Source: Planctomycetaceae bacterium
GTDB lineage: Bacteria; Planctomycetota; Planctomycetia; Pirellulales; Pirellulaceae
DNA length: 17,155 nt
NCBI GenBank assembly: GCA_005773145.1
Contig: SXHS01000037.1
Span: forward strand, 1 to 17,155
Direction of reading: 5' to 3'
The position numbers and the translations under genes are program-made. Under the pieces are notes generated by a model, which was given only the letters and a program-made list of their open reading frames with translations, made no database searches and was not told where the DNA came from. Below are positions 1 through 6,806 of this stretch, piece after piece (positions within the stretch are counted from its first letter, which is position 1; the number at the start of each line of letters is the position of its first letter).

Positions 1-62
1 AGCAGCGAATGTTCGGCGCCGTTTAATACCGGATATTCAAAGATCCAAACCACGCGCGGCAT
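1..62 (-). CDS. Probable glycosyltransferase, N-terminal fragment (runs off left edge)
   Basis: An open frame starts with ATG at position 62 on the minus strand, 12 bases after the dapA stop, and continues without a stop to the window edge (20 codons). Its predicted start, MPRVVWIFEYPVLNGAEHSL, has the hydrophobic first strand followed by a G-A-E-x-S-L turn that is typical of the N-terminal Rossmann half of GT-B glycosyltransferases, which commonly begin with a GGAERSLL-like motif. The short spacing suggests cotranscription with pdxJ and dapA. No strong ribosome binding site is visible. Only 20 residues can be read, so the family call is an inference and the substrate is unknown. Confidence 0.5.
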   Translation of the reverse strand, partial: MPRVVWIFEYPVLNGAEHSL

Positions 63-74
63 GGAGTTGCACCA

Positions 75-965
75 TCAACGGAGTAGCCCGTAGACGGTCA
101 GCGTTTGCTTCAGCTTTTGCTCGGCGGCCGCATCGAGCGGCGTCATTGGCAGACGCAACTCGCCGGAATCTCGCCCGAGTAACCGCATGGCCGCCTTGAT
201 CGGAATGGGGTTCGTAGATAATCCCAGCAGATCTCGGCAAAGCGCGAAGAGTCGGTGATGTCGTTTCCTGGCGGCTTCCAAATCCCCACGAGCATACGAT
301 TCAACAAGTTCCCGCATGTCTTGGGGGACGATGTTACCGACCACCGAAATCACACCCTCACCGCCGACCGACATCAGGGGAAGCGTCAGGCTGTCATCTC
401 CCGACAGTACCGTCAAATCCGTGGCACAGAGAATACACGATGCCTGGTCGAGTGACCCGGTGGCTTCCTTCACCATTGTGATGTTCGCCAAGTCGGCCAT
501 GCGGATGATGGTTTCCGGTTCAATATTTTTTCCCGTGCGGCCGGGGATATTGTACACACAGAGAGGGATTCCCACTTGTTCGGCAATCGCTTGGTAATGC
601 TGAAAGAAGCCGTCTTGCGAGGGCTTGTTGTAATACGGTGCGACGACCAACGCGGCATCGGCTCCTTCCTTGGCCGCCCAGCGGGTCAAACGCAGGGCCT
701 CCGCGGTACTGTTCGACCCGGTCCCCGCCATAACCTTGACGCGTCCACGTGCGGCCTGCACGACTTCCGAGATCACACGCTCATGCTCCTCATGGGTGAG
801 TGTGGGTGACTCGCCCGTGGTGCCGACCGGACAGACAGCCACCGCACCAGCCGCTATCTGGAATTCCACCTGCTCTTGCAGACGTTGGCAGTCCAACTGC
901 CCGTCGCGAAAAGGGGTCACCAGCGCGACCGACAGTCCAGCAAACGAAGAACCTCGCCTGGGCAT
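75..965 (-). CDS. dapA: 4-hydroxy-tetrahydrodipicolinate synthase (DapA)
   Basis: This cytosolic TIM-barrel lyase condenses pyruvate with aspartate semialdehyde, the first committed step to diaminopimelate and lysine. The 296-residue length is normal for the family. Visible motifs are GTTGES at residues 48-53 (pyruvate carboxylate and active-site threonines), YYNKP at 111-115, YNIPGRTG from the catalytic Tyr138, and VKEATG holding the Schiff-base Lys166. A frame extension to a TTG at 998 exists, but the ATG at 965 has an AGGAG ribosome binding site 8 bases upstream and gives the expected N-terminus, so 965 is chosen. The gene lies 66 bp downstream of pdxJ in the same direction and is followed after 12 bases by a probable glycosyltransferase start. 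The enzyme fits a planctomycete that makes peptidoglycan or lysine; nothing in it is abnormal. Confidence 0.95.
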   Translation of the reverse strand: MPRRGSSFAGLSVALVTPFRDGQLDCQRLQEQVEFQIAAGAVAVCPVGTTGESPTLTHEEHERVISEVVQAARGRVKVMAGTGSNSTAEALRLTRWAAKEGADAALVVAPYYNKPSQDGFFQHYQAIAEQVGIPLCVYNIPGRTGKNIEPETIIRMADLANITMVKEATGSLDQASCILCATDLTVLSGDDSLTLPLMSVGGEGVISVVGNIVPQDMRELVESYARGDLEAARKRHHRLFALCRDLLGLSTNPIPIKAAMRLLGRDSGELRLPMTPLDAAAEQKLKQTLTVYGLLR

Positions 966-973
966 AGCTCCAA

Positions 974-978
974 CTCCT
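974..978 (-). promoter_or_regulatory. Ribosome binding site fixing the dapA start
   Basis: On the minus strand AGGAG lies 8 bases before the ATG at 965. The alternative TTG at 998 lies upstream of this site, so the site supports the shorter protein. Confidence 0.7.
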
Positions 979-1031
979 ACGATTTTAGAAAGTACCAAAT
1001 GCGTTTTGCGGACCTGCGGGCCGCGTGTTCC

Positions 1032-1760
1032 TTAGTGGCCGCGTGCGGCCGCCGTGATCAGGTCCTTCATCTCCCTGACGGCCTGCTGCATTCCCACCAT
1101 GATCGAACGAGCGACAATACTATGACCGATATTCAGGTCGGACATTTCCTCCAGCGATGCCACCGGACCGACATTGCGGTAGGTGAGGCCGTGGCCGGCA
1201 TGCAACCGCATGCCGTGATGCCGGACCCTTTGCCCGGCACGGGTCAAGCGATCTAATTCGGCCGCGCGCCGGTCGCGGGGCGCGTCGGCGTAAGCGCCTG
1301 TGTGCAATTCGACCGCCTGCGCGCCGATTTTCGCCGCCCGATCAATGGGGTCGAGGTCGGGATCCAGGAAAAGGCTGACCATGATCCCCTCCCCCTGCAC
1401 TCGCTGCACAGCATCAGCCAACGCCACTTGTGTCCGGGCCACATCCAAGCCCCCTTCCGTCGTGATTTCTTGCCGTCGTTCGGGAACCAGGGTTACCTGA
1501 TCGGGCCGCAAATCAAGCGCGATCTGCACCATCTCATCCGTGCAGGCCATCTCCAGGTTCAATTCGACAGTCACGGTCTGCCGCAACAAAGGTAAGTCCC
1601 GATCTTGTATGTGCCGACGATCTTCGCGCAGATGGACGGTGATCCCGTCCGCTCCTCCCAATTGGGCCAACATGGCAGCCCACACAGGATCCGGCTCAAA
1701 GGTTCGACGTGCCTGCCGCACGGTCGCAACATGGTCGATATTCACCCCTAGTTTTGCCAT
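1032..1760 (-). CDS. pdxJ: Pyridoxine 5'-phosphate synthase (PdxJ)
   Basis: PdxJ closes the pyridoxine ring from 1-deoxyxylulose 5-phosphate and 3-amino-2-oxopropyl phosphate in DXP-dependent vitamin B6 synthesis. The 242-residue length is typical. The hallmark N-terminus GVNIDHVATVRQ occupies residues 5-16, followed by VHLREDRRH at 42-50 with His43, Arg45 and His50, the VELNLE segment carrying Glu70, and a C-terminal RLHAGHGLTY segment with the phosphate-site histidines. The ATG at 1760 is preceded by AAGG six bases upstream. A promoter-like pair lies in the 135-bp spacer before it, so pdxJ-dapA may be a transcription unit separate from the mptG genes upstream. PLP supply has no specific link to the neighbouring cofactor genes beyond housekeeping. 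Confidence 0.95.
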   Translation of the reverse strand: MAKLGVNIDHVATVRQARRTFEPDPVWAAMLAQLGGADGITVHLREDRRHIQDRDLPLLRQTVTVELNLEMACTDEMVQIALDLRPDQVTLVPERRQEITTEGGLDVARTQVALADAVQRVQGEGIMVSLFLDPDLDPIDRAAKIGAQAVELHTGAYADAPRDRRAAELDRLTRAGQRVRHHGMRLHAGHGLTYRNVGPVASLEEMSDLNIGHSIVARSIMVGMQQAVREMKDLITAAARGH

Positions 1761-1820
1761 ATTGCCTTTGTTTTTAACCGCAGCCTATGGTGGAAAAAAG
1801 TTGCCCCAGTGTGCGTGATC

Positions 1821-1849
1821 ATGTTAGTTGCTTGTGCGGGCGTTTGCAA
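1821..1849 (-). promoter_or_regulatory. Candidate sigma70-type promoter for pdxJ-dapA
   Basis: Read on the minus strand, TTGCAA (1849-1844) and TAACAT (1826-1821) are separated by exactly 17 bases and point toward pdxJ about 60 bases away. Each hexamer matches four of six consensus positions. The 9-mer GTTAGTTGC (plus-strand reading) overlaps the -10 side at 1823-1831 and recurs upstream of the -35 at 1855-1863. Planctomycete promoters are poorly defined, so this is a motif match only. Confidence 0.3.
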
Positions 1850-1863
1850 CTCGCGTTAGTTGC
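1823..1863. repeat. Two direct copies of GTTAGTTGC flanking the candidate pdxJ promoter
   Basis: GTTAGTTGC occurs at 1823-1831 and again at 1855-1863, 32 bases apart, which is close to three helical turns. One copy overlaps the putative -10 element and the other lies just upstream of the -35. The arrangement would suit a dimeric regulator, but no function is shown. Confidence 0.4.
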
Positions 1864-1866
1864 CAC

Positions 1867-1879
1867 AGGCAGGATGCCT
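1867..1879. repeat. Short palindrome AGGCA-GGA-TGCCT between mptG and pdxJ
   Basis: A 5-bp inverted repeat with a 3-base loop lies 17 bases beyond the mptG stop. From general recollection, short motifs of the form GGCAGGATGCC recur between genes in planctomycete genomes; that cannot be checked within one window. It has no T tract and is not a convincing terminator. Confidence 0.3.
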
Positions 1880-1895
1880 ATGTCACTTTCTGGTC

Positions 1896-2873
1896 CTATT
1901 CGCATTCTAACCGAGCACCGTGGTTGTCCACGGCAGCGATGACGAGCTGATCCGGCGACAGGCCGAAGCGAGCGCAGAAATTCTGTGTGAACTGAATGGC
2001 CGCGACGGGACTTGGCAATAGGGCGAATAGAGTCGGCCCCCACGAACTCTGAGCGACGCCGCGAATCCCTTGACTGCGTATCGCCGCCACCCATTGAGCT
2101 AATAAGGGGGACGCAAACGGTCCACCCTGACAAGGAGCGAAACAACGGCCGGCTGCCATACCATATCGATAGAGGCTCTCGCCAAATCGGTCGAAGTCCG
2201 CCCCCCGCGCCGCAGGCACCAAGCGGGTTTCCAGCTCCTCGATCAACGTTTGGGTCACCTCTCGCGGGACGGCTGGCAGTCGGGCGAACGCCACTTGCTC
2301 ATCCTCACCGGCTAGTCCCTCGCCATCCGGCGGCGACAGCAGCACGAATCGCCAGGTTTCGGGTAAGGCCATGCGTTCCGCCAAGTTCCCTAGGCGGTCG
2401 CCAGGCCGTTTGCCTCGATCGACCAACAATCCTCCTTGCAGGAAACCATGAGTGCCAATTGCCGATCGCTTACCCCGGTTGACCGACGCTGCCAGAGATT
2501 CAGGCGATTCGGCCTCTCGCCCCAGCCACGCATTCAAACCGGCCGCGACAGAAAGGGCCAACTGAGTACCGGTTCCCAGCCCTCGATGCATGGGGGGGGA
2601 GTCCACGACCTCGATGCAGCAATCGGGCAAGGAAGGCTGGCCGTGATAGACAGACCAGTGGCTTGCGAATTGCGTGACGCGTTCGGCATGTCTCCCTTTG
2701 GCCATCCAGGCATCGGACTCGGTGATGCGAAGCACCAGCTGGGGCGGCGAAACCATAACCCCCACACCGCCGTAGTCGTATTCTCGCGCCACCCCTGCGC
2801 CGAACGCCAACAATCCGAAATGCAGCCGGCCGGATGCGCGGACGGTCATGGGGTTTGTGTTGGTTTGCCTCAT
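1896..2873 (-). CDS. mptG: Beta-ribofuranosylaminobenzene 5'-phosphate synthase (H4MPT biosynthesis)
   Basis: Beta-RFAP synthase joins phosphoribosyl pyrophosphate to p-aminobenzoate with loss of CO2 and PPi, the step that commits p-aminobenzoate to tetrahydromethanopterin rather than folate. It belongs to a GHMP-kinase-related fold. The 325-residue protein shows the family blocks ASGRLHFGLL (residues 13-22), GGVGVMV (35-41), HRGLGTGTQLAL (96-107), the glycine-rich GKRSAIGTHGF (134-144) followed by QGGLLVDRG, and a C-terminal GVAQSSWGPTLFAL block. Its ATG overlaps the DUF447 stop in an ATGA arrangement, which implies translational coupling; no separate ribosome binding site is visible. The PabA gene upstream supplies part of its substrate pathway. 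This is the strongest single marker that the host makes H4MPT for C1 metabolism. Confidence 0.9.
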   Translation of the reverse strand: MRQTNTNPMTVRASGRLHFGLLAFGAGVAREYDYGGVGVMVSPPQLVLRITESDAWMAKGRHAERVTQFASHWSVYHGQPSLPDCCIEVVDSPPMHRGLGTGTQLALSVAAGLNAWLGREAESPESLAASVNRGKRSAIGTHGFLQGGLLVDRGKRPGDRLGNLAERMALPETWRFVLLSPPDGEGLAGEDEQVAFARLPAVPREVTQTLIEELETRLVPAARGADFDRFGESLYRYGMAAGRCFAPCQGGPFASPLLAQWVAAIRSQGIRGVAQSSWGPTLFALLPSPVAAIQFTQNFCARFGLSPDQLVIAAVDNHGARLECE

Positions 2874-3457
2874 GCCGATGACGTCGCTTGCTGGGATTGG
2901 TCTTCGATGTATCGCTCGAGCAATTCAAATGCCTGCTGTTCCTGAACGCCAGCCGTCTTGTCCACAAGCGTGCGCAGTTGTGCCATTTGGGTGCGAATCT
3001 GCGCGATGGGGAGGTGGGCCGTGCGGCTGGCCAGAATGGCGGCCTCGACGACGGCATGCTTGGCCCGATTGAATCCGAAAAAATCGCGCTCTCTTCCCCA
3101 CTCGGCCACCAAACAGTCCAATTCCGCGCGGGGGAGTCGATCGTCGATTCGTTCCACGCGAAAGGCGTACCACCGGCAGGCCGACAGTAGGATGTTTCCG
3201 GGTACGCGGGTGGCCGGCCGATGTTCGGGAACGGACTCAAATTGACCGGTGACTGCCCGGGCCAGCAGTTCGACATCATCAACGACATGGAAGATGCCCG
3301 CCCCCGTGCGAAGCAGGTTGGCGAACGTGGTGGACGTCTGATAGGGACGTAAGATCAGTCGCTGCATCGTTGCATCCACCTCCGGCCCCATCGGAGACAG
3401 ATGAAGACTCTGGTCTTCATTCAGCGTCGTCAGAAGTCCTTCCAGAATGAGTGGCAT
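2870..3457 (-). CDS. DUF447 family protein, H4MPT-cluster associated
   Basis: The 195-residue protein resembles DUF447, a small family with an FMN-binding split-barrel fold found in archaea and in bacteria that use H4MPT or methanofuran. Visible family-like features are an N-terminal MPLILEGLLTT segment (a replacement for the usual strand with E and T), HLSPMGPEVD at about 19-28, LRPYQTSTTFANLLRTG at about 36-52, and VVDDVELLARAVTG. No enzymatic activity is established from this sequence; flavin binding is expected from the family. It starts 49 bases after the pabA stop and ends overlapping the mptG start by 4 bp, so it is almost certainly co-translated with beta-RFAP synthase. The ATG at 3457 has no clear ribosome binding site. 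Confidence 0.75.
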   Translation of the reverse strand: MPLILEGLLTTLNEDQSLHLSPMGPEVDATMQRLILRPYQTSTTFANLLRTGAGIFHVVDDVELLARAVTGQFESVPEHRPATRVPGNILLSACRWYAFRVERIDDRLPRAELDCLVAEWGRERDFFGFNRAKHAVVEAAILASRTAHLPIAQIRTQMAQLRTLVDKTAGVQEQQAFELLERYIEDQSQQATSSA

Positions 3458-3506
3458 GGGATCGATACGACAGCTAGGGATCGGTGTCAGCGAAATTCAG
3501 GGTACG

Positions 3507-4181
3507 TCAGTAATAAAATGTATGGGGCGCTGCGGGAGGTTGCCAAGCCGCCATTGGAACGGTGCGTCTCTCTTCGTATCCGGAGGGGGGCAATACCCCC
3601 TCAGCGACCCCGGCCAGTCGCAGGAAGCCCCACAACAGGTCGTAGCCGTGCTCGGTCAGAATGGATTCCGGGTGAAACTGCAATCCGGCCACTGGTGCCT
3701 CGCGGTGCCGTAGCCCCATGATCAGTCCATCGTCCGTGCGCGCGGAGACCTCCAGGCACGCGGGCAATGTGGTCTCATCCGCGATCAGCGAATGATACCG
3801 ACCGACTCGCAACGGATTGGGGAGGCCGGTAAAGATATCGCGGCCGTCGTGCCAGATAGGACTCGCTCCGCCATGCACGGGATTTGGTGCCCTCACGATC
3901 GTTGCTCCCAGACCGGCAGCAATCGCTTGGTGACCCAAGCAGACGCCCAGAATCGGGATGATGCCCGTGAGCTGCCGAACGATTTCCAGGCTGCAACCAG
4001 CCTCCACGGGCGTGCAGGGACCTGGAGAAAGTACCACGGCTCGTGGGTTTCTCCGCCGGACTTCGTCCACGTCAATCGCGTCACAGCGCACGACGTCTGT
4101 CGTCTGCCCCAATCTTTGGAAGTAGCGGGCCAGGTTGTAGACGAAGCTGTCGTAATTGTCGATTAATAGGACGCTCGACAT
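3507..4181 (-). CDS. pabA: Aminodeoxychorismate/anthranilate synthase glutamine amidotransferase (PabA/TrpG type)
   Basis: This class I glutamine amidotransferase releases ammonia from glutamine for its partner synthase. It opens with LLIDNYDSFVYNLARYF (residues 5-21), has the oxyanion-loop LSPGPCTP (51-58), nucleophile Cys81 in GVCLGHQ, and the His170-Pro-Glu172 pair in FHPES. At 224 residues it is some 25-30 longer than the usual subunit because of a C-terminal tail after about residue 195 that shows no recognisable motif. Sequence alone does not separate PabA from TrpG. The PabA reading comes from context: the gene heads the DUF447-mptG cluster, and a PabB with the diagnostic lysine lies on the same strand at 6807. 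It may serve both pathways, as in Bacillus. Its start faces the transporter gene across a 210-bp divergent spacer. Confidence 0.85.
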   Translation of the reverse strand: MSSVLLIDNYDSFVYNLARYFQRLGQTTDVVRCDAIDVDEVRRRNPRAVVLSPGPCTPVEAGCSLEIVRQLTGIIPILGVCLGHQAIAAGLGATIVRAPNPVHGGASPIWHDGRDIFTGLPNPLRVGRYHSLIADETTLPACLEVSARTDDGLIMGLRHREAPVAGLQFHPESILTEHGYDLLWGFLRLAGVAEGVLPPSGYEERRTVPMAAWQPPAAPHTFYY

Positions 4182-4391
4182 CTTTTGTATTGGATCCCTT
4201 CCATCCCATCAGTCTACCAGACGGGGCACGCCATTGCCGCAATGTCGCGAGGCGCCCACGAGTTCCCTCAACACCGCTAGTAGTAGTGTCATTCCTACTT
4301 GCAACACGGCGCAAGCTATCCGACAATGGCGGGCGGCCCAGGGGTATTTGCGATGCCGGGGTCAAGAGCTTTGTGTGATGGAGGATGACGA
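4182..4391. promoter_or_regulatory. Divergent intergenic region between pabA and the ABC transporter
   Basis: This 210-bp spacer must hold promoters in both directions. On the plus strand TTGCAA at 4299-4304 and GACAAT at 4322-4327 are separated by 17 bases and lie about 65 bases ahead of the transporter start; the match is four of six in each box. For pabA no equally good pair was found. No palindrome or riboswitch-like structure was recognised. Confidence 0.35.
4380..4384 (+). promoter_or_regulatory. Ribosome binding site supporting a TTG start for the transporter gene
   Basis: A perfect GGAGG ends 7 bases before the TTG at 4392. It decides for the TTG over the in-frame ATG at 4431, which would remove the basic n-region and much of the signal peptide. 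Confidence 0.7.
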
Positions 4392-5996
4392 TTGCCGCGA
4401 TTTCCACGTTGCGCCTTACGGTGCGTTTTGATGCTCGTTGCGACTGGCGCCGCAGTGCCGCGCGCGACGTACGGCGCGGATGAACGACAACGGGTGCAGC
4501 AACGCGGCACGTTGATCTGGGGGGCCGACGCCGAGGGGGGAGGGCCCTACGTTTTTCCGCGCGACGATGCGCCGGATCAGTTGGCGGGGTTCGAGGTCGA
4601 ATTGGCCGAGCAGCTGGCGAAGCATCTCGGGGTTCGCGCCCAGTTCCAGCAGGGGCAGTGGGACAAGCTCCCCGATCTCCTCACTCGCGGTGATATCGAC
4701 ATCGTGCTGAATGGGTACGAATGGCGTCCGGAGTGGGCCGATCGCTTCGGCACGTCGATTCCCTACTATGTTTACGAACTGCAATGGCTCGCTCGCCTCG
4801 GTGACGGAGCCGTGAGCGAGCTGGCGGATCTGGCCCAGCCGCCGCGGGACCCGGTAGGCGGGGCCCGCCGCTGGCGCGTTGCCGTGTTGGGGGGCTCGGC
4901 GGCTCATGACTATTTGGCGGCTCACCATGCAAACTCGGTCGAGCCCGTGCCATTTGACGGACTAACCGATGCCCTGCGCGCCGTCGAGCTGGGGACTGAT
5001 GGACTCGCGGCCACCTTGCAGGATCTTCCCGGGGTCACGTTCTACGAGCGTGGGTTTCCCGGGTTGCGACGGATCGGGCCCCCCGTGGGCCGAGGCTATT
5101 ACGTGATCTTGGTACCGCGCGATGCGTCCGAACTGCTGCAAGCGATCAACGATGCGATTGTCGCGAGCCTGCGCGACGGCAGCTTGCGGCAGATTCTCAG
5201 TCGCTACGGCTTGTGGACGGAATCGCAGCAAATGCGTGCTTTGGAGACGGACGCATTTGGTCGGTTTGATCCAGCCCTGTCGCTACCACCACCATCGTCC
5301 GCGGAACCAAGTGTTCCGGCGCAGTCGTATGTGCCGGTGCGTGGTTGGCACGTCATTCGACAACGGAGCGCGTGGCTGTTTGCCGGCGCTTGGATGACAA
5401 TCCAGCTGGCAGTGGTTTCCATGCCTCTGGCCATCGTGCTTGGGCTCGGCCTGGCGTTAGGGCGACTTTACGGTCCCGGCGTGTTGCGCTCCGTCTGTGC
5501 GCTGTACGTCGAGATCATTCGCGGAACCCCCCTCGTCTTGCAGTTGTACGTGATTTTTTTTCTGTTGCCCGAACTGGGGTGGCACATGAATGCGTTCTGG
5601 GCCGCGATCATGGGCCTGGCCATGAATTATTCCGCGTACGAGGCCGAGATCTATCGCGCGGGACTGCAGGCCATTCCAGCGGGACAAATGGAGGCGGCCT
5701 TGGCCTTAGGCATGTCGCGCCCGCTGGCTCTGCGACGGATCATCATTCCGCAAGCCACACGTCTCGTCATTCCCCCCGTGACCAATGATTTTATTGCGCT
5801 TTTTAAGGACACCGCCGTTTGTTCGGTGATTACGTTGGTTGAATTGAGCAAGGGCTACTACATCCAGGCCCGTAGCACCGGGGGCGTGTTGGAGCTGGGA
5901 TGTGTGACTGCGGGACTCTACTTGGCAATGAGCTATCCCTTGTCGGTGATGGCGGGGTACCTCGAACGACGTCTGCGTGCGGGGGGGACTTCATGA
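4392..5996 (+). CDS. Polar amino-acid ABC transporter, fused solute-binding and permease protein
   Basis: The 534-residue protein joins two ABC importer parts in one chain. Residues 1-29 form a signal peptide with arginines in the n-region. Residues about 35-275 are a solute-binding domain of the HisJ/GlnH family, recognised by GFEVELAEQLAKHLG (66-80) and the following WDKLPDLLTRGDIDIVLNG stretch. A proline/serine-rich linker (about 288-318) leads to a HisM/GlnP permease domain (about 320-530) with IIRGTPLVLQLY (375-386) and the EAA loop at 433-455, which contacts the ATPase. The TTG start is chosen because a GGAGG lies 7 bases upstream. The ATPase gene follows with a 4-bp overlap. Such fusions are known in several phyla and are expected to work as homodimers. 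The substrate is probably a polar amino acid such as glutamine or arginine; this cannot be settled here. Confidence 0.9.
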   Translation: MPRFPRCALRCVLMLVATGAAVPRATYGADERQRVQQRGTLIWGADAEGGGPYVFPRDDAPDQLAGFEVELAEQLAKHLGVRAQFQQGQWDKLPDLLTRGDIDIVLNGYEWRPEWADRFGTSIPYYVYELQWLARLGDGAVSELADLAQPPRDPVGGARRWRVAVLGGSAAHDYLAAHHANSVEPVPFDGLTDALRAVELGTDGLAATLQDLPGVTFYERGFPGLRRIGPPVGRGYYVILVPRDASELLQAINDAIVASLRDGSLRQILSRYGLWTESQQMRALETDAFGRFDPALSLPPPSSAEPSVPAQSYVPVRGWHVIRQRSAWLFAGAWMTIQLAVVSMPLAIVLGLGLALGRLYGPGVLRSVCALYVEIIRGTPLVLQLYVIFFLLPELGWHMNAFWAAIMGLAMNYSAYEAEIYRAGLQAIPAGQMEAALALGMSRPLALRRIIIPQATRLVIPPVTNDFIALFKDTAVCSVITLVELSKGYYIQARSTGGVLELGCVTAGLYLAMSYPLSVMAGYLERRLRAGGTS

Positions 5997-6730
5997 TTCG
6001 CATCTTGGACGTGCATAAACGATTTTCGGACGCCGCGATCCTACGGGGTGCATCGCTCGATGTCGAGCGTGGCAAGGTGGCCGTCTTATTAGGGATGTCT
6101 GGGAGCGGCAAGAGCACACTGCTGCGGACGATCAATGGCCTGACACCCTTCGATCAGGGCGAGATTCTCGTCGACGACCTGCGGTTGAGTGCCGGTGCTC
6201 TGACGACCCAACAAGGCACACTGCACCATATTCGACAGCGGGTTGGTATGGTATTCCAACAATTCCATCTCTTTCCCCATCGCTCTGTCCTGGAAAATGT
6301 CATGGAGGCCCCTCGGTGTGTGCTGGGGCACTCGCGAGAGGCTGCTCGCGACGCCGGTCGCGCGTTGCTCCAGCAGATGGGGTTACAGCATTTGGAGAAC
6401 GCACGCCCGTCATCCTTGTCGGGCGGGCAACAACAACGGGTTGCGATTGCGAGGGCCATGGCGATGAACCCGACAGCCTTGTTGTTCGATGAGCCCACGA
6501 GTGCCCTGGATCCGCGTACCTCAGCCGATGTTGCAGCGATCATCACCGAGTTGGCGCGGGATGGTCAGGCGATTCTGGTGGTGACACATGCGATTCCATT
6601 TGCCCGCGGTGTGGCCGACTGGATTCATGTAATGCACGACGGTCGCATTGCCGAGTCCGGTACGCCGGAACAGGTACTGGGCCATCCGATTTCTGAAGCC
6701 ACCAAACGCCTGTTGGCGGATGCCAACTGA
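5993..6730 (+). CDS. Polar amino-acid ABC transporter ATP-binding protein (GlnQ/HisP type)
   Basis: This ATPase powers the fused transporter encoded immediately upstream. The 245 residues contain Walker A GMSGSGKST (34-42), the Q-loop in VFQQFHLFPH (88-96), the signature LSGGQQQRVAIARA (142-155), Walker B LLFDEP (163-168), the D-loop SALDP and the switch His199. All are intact and the length is normal. The QFHLFPH sequence after the Q-loop is characteristic of the amino-acid (PAAT) subfamily. The frame is open from 5900, but the ATG at 5993 overlaps the permease stop as ATGA and gives the standard N-terminus, so it is chosen. Translation is probably coupled to the upstream gene. It converges on pabB with 76 bp between their stops. 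Confidence 0.95.
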   Translation: MIRILDVHKRFSDAAILRGASLDVERGKVAVLLGMSGSGKSTLLRTINGLTPFDQGEILVDDLRLSAGALTTQQGTLHHIRQRVGMVFQQFHLFPHRSVLENVMEAPRCVLGHSREAARDAGRALLQQMGLQHLENARPSSLSGGQQQRVAIARAMAMNPTALLFDEPTSALDPRTSADVAAIITELARDGQAILVVTHAIPFARGVADWIHVMHDGRIAESGTPEQVLGHPISEATKRLLADAN

Positions 6731-6757
6731 CGGTGCGAACGACTTGACGTTCTCCAC

Positions 6758-6784
6758 GTCGTGGTGGTGGATCATTGCCACGAC
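6758..6784. terminator. Weak hairpin between convergent ATPase and pabB genes
   Basis: GTCGTGG (6758-6764) and CCACGAC (6778-6784) can form a 7-bp stem with a 13-base loop in the convergent spacer 6731-6806. Neither strand shows a T run after it, so it is only a possible structure at the ends of both transcripts. Confidence 0.2.
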
Positions 6785-6806
6785 CGTCTGTCGTCCGGGC
6801 CGTCCA

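Noticed and set aside
2500..3288. Minus-strand 262-codon frame overlapping mptG and DUF447
   Set aside because: It is out of frame with both recognised proteins, spans their boundary, and its arginine/proline/serine-rich translation is typical of a GC-rich shadow.
6746..6760. GACGT-TCTCC-ACGTC inverted repeat as an operator
   Set aside because: The 5-bp arms are short for a GC-rich region, and the site lies between convergent gene ends where an operator would have no promoter to control.
6731..6806. Intrinsic bidirectional terminator between the ATPase and pabB genes
   Set aside because: Only weak stems and no T runs were found; it is kept as a low-confidence structure rather than a firm terminator.
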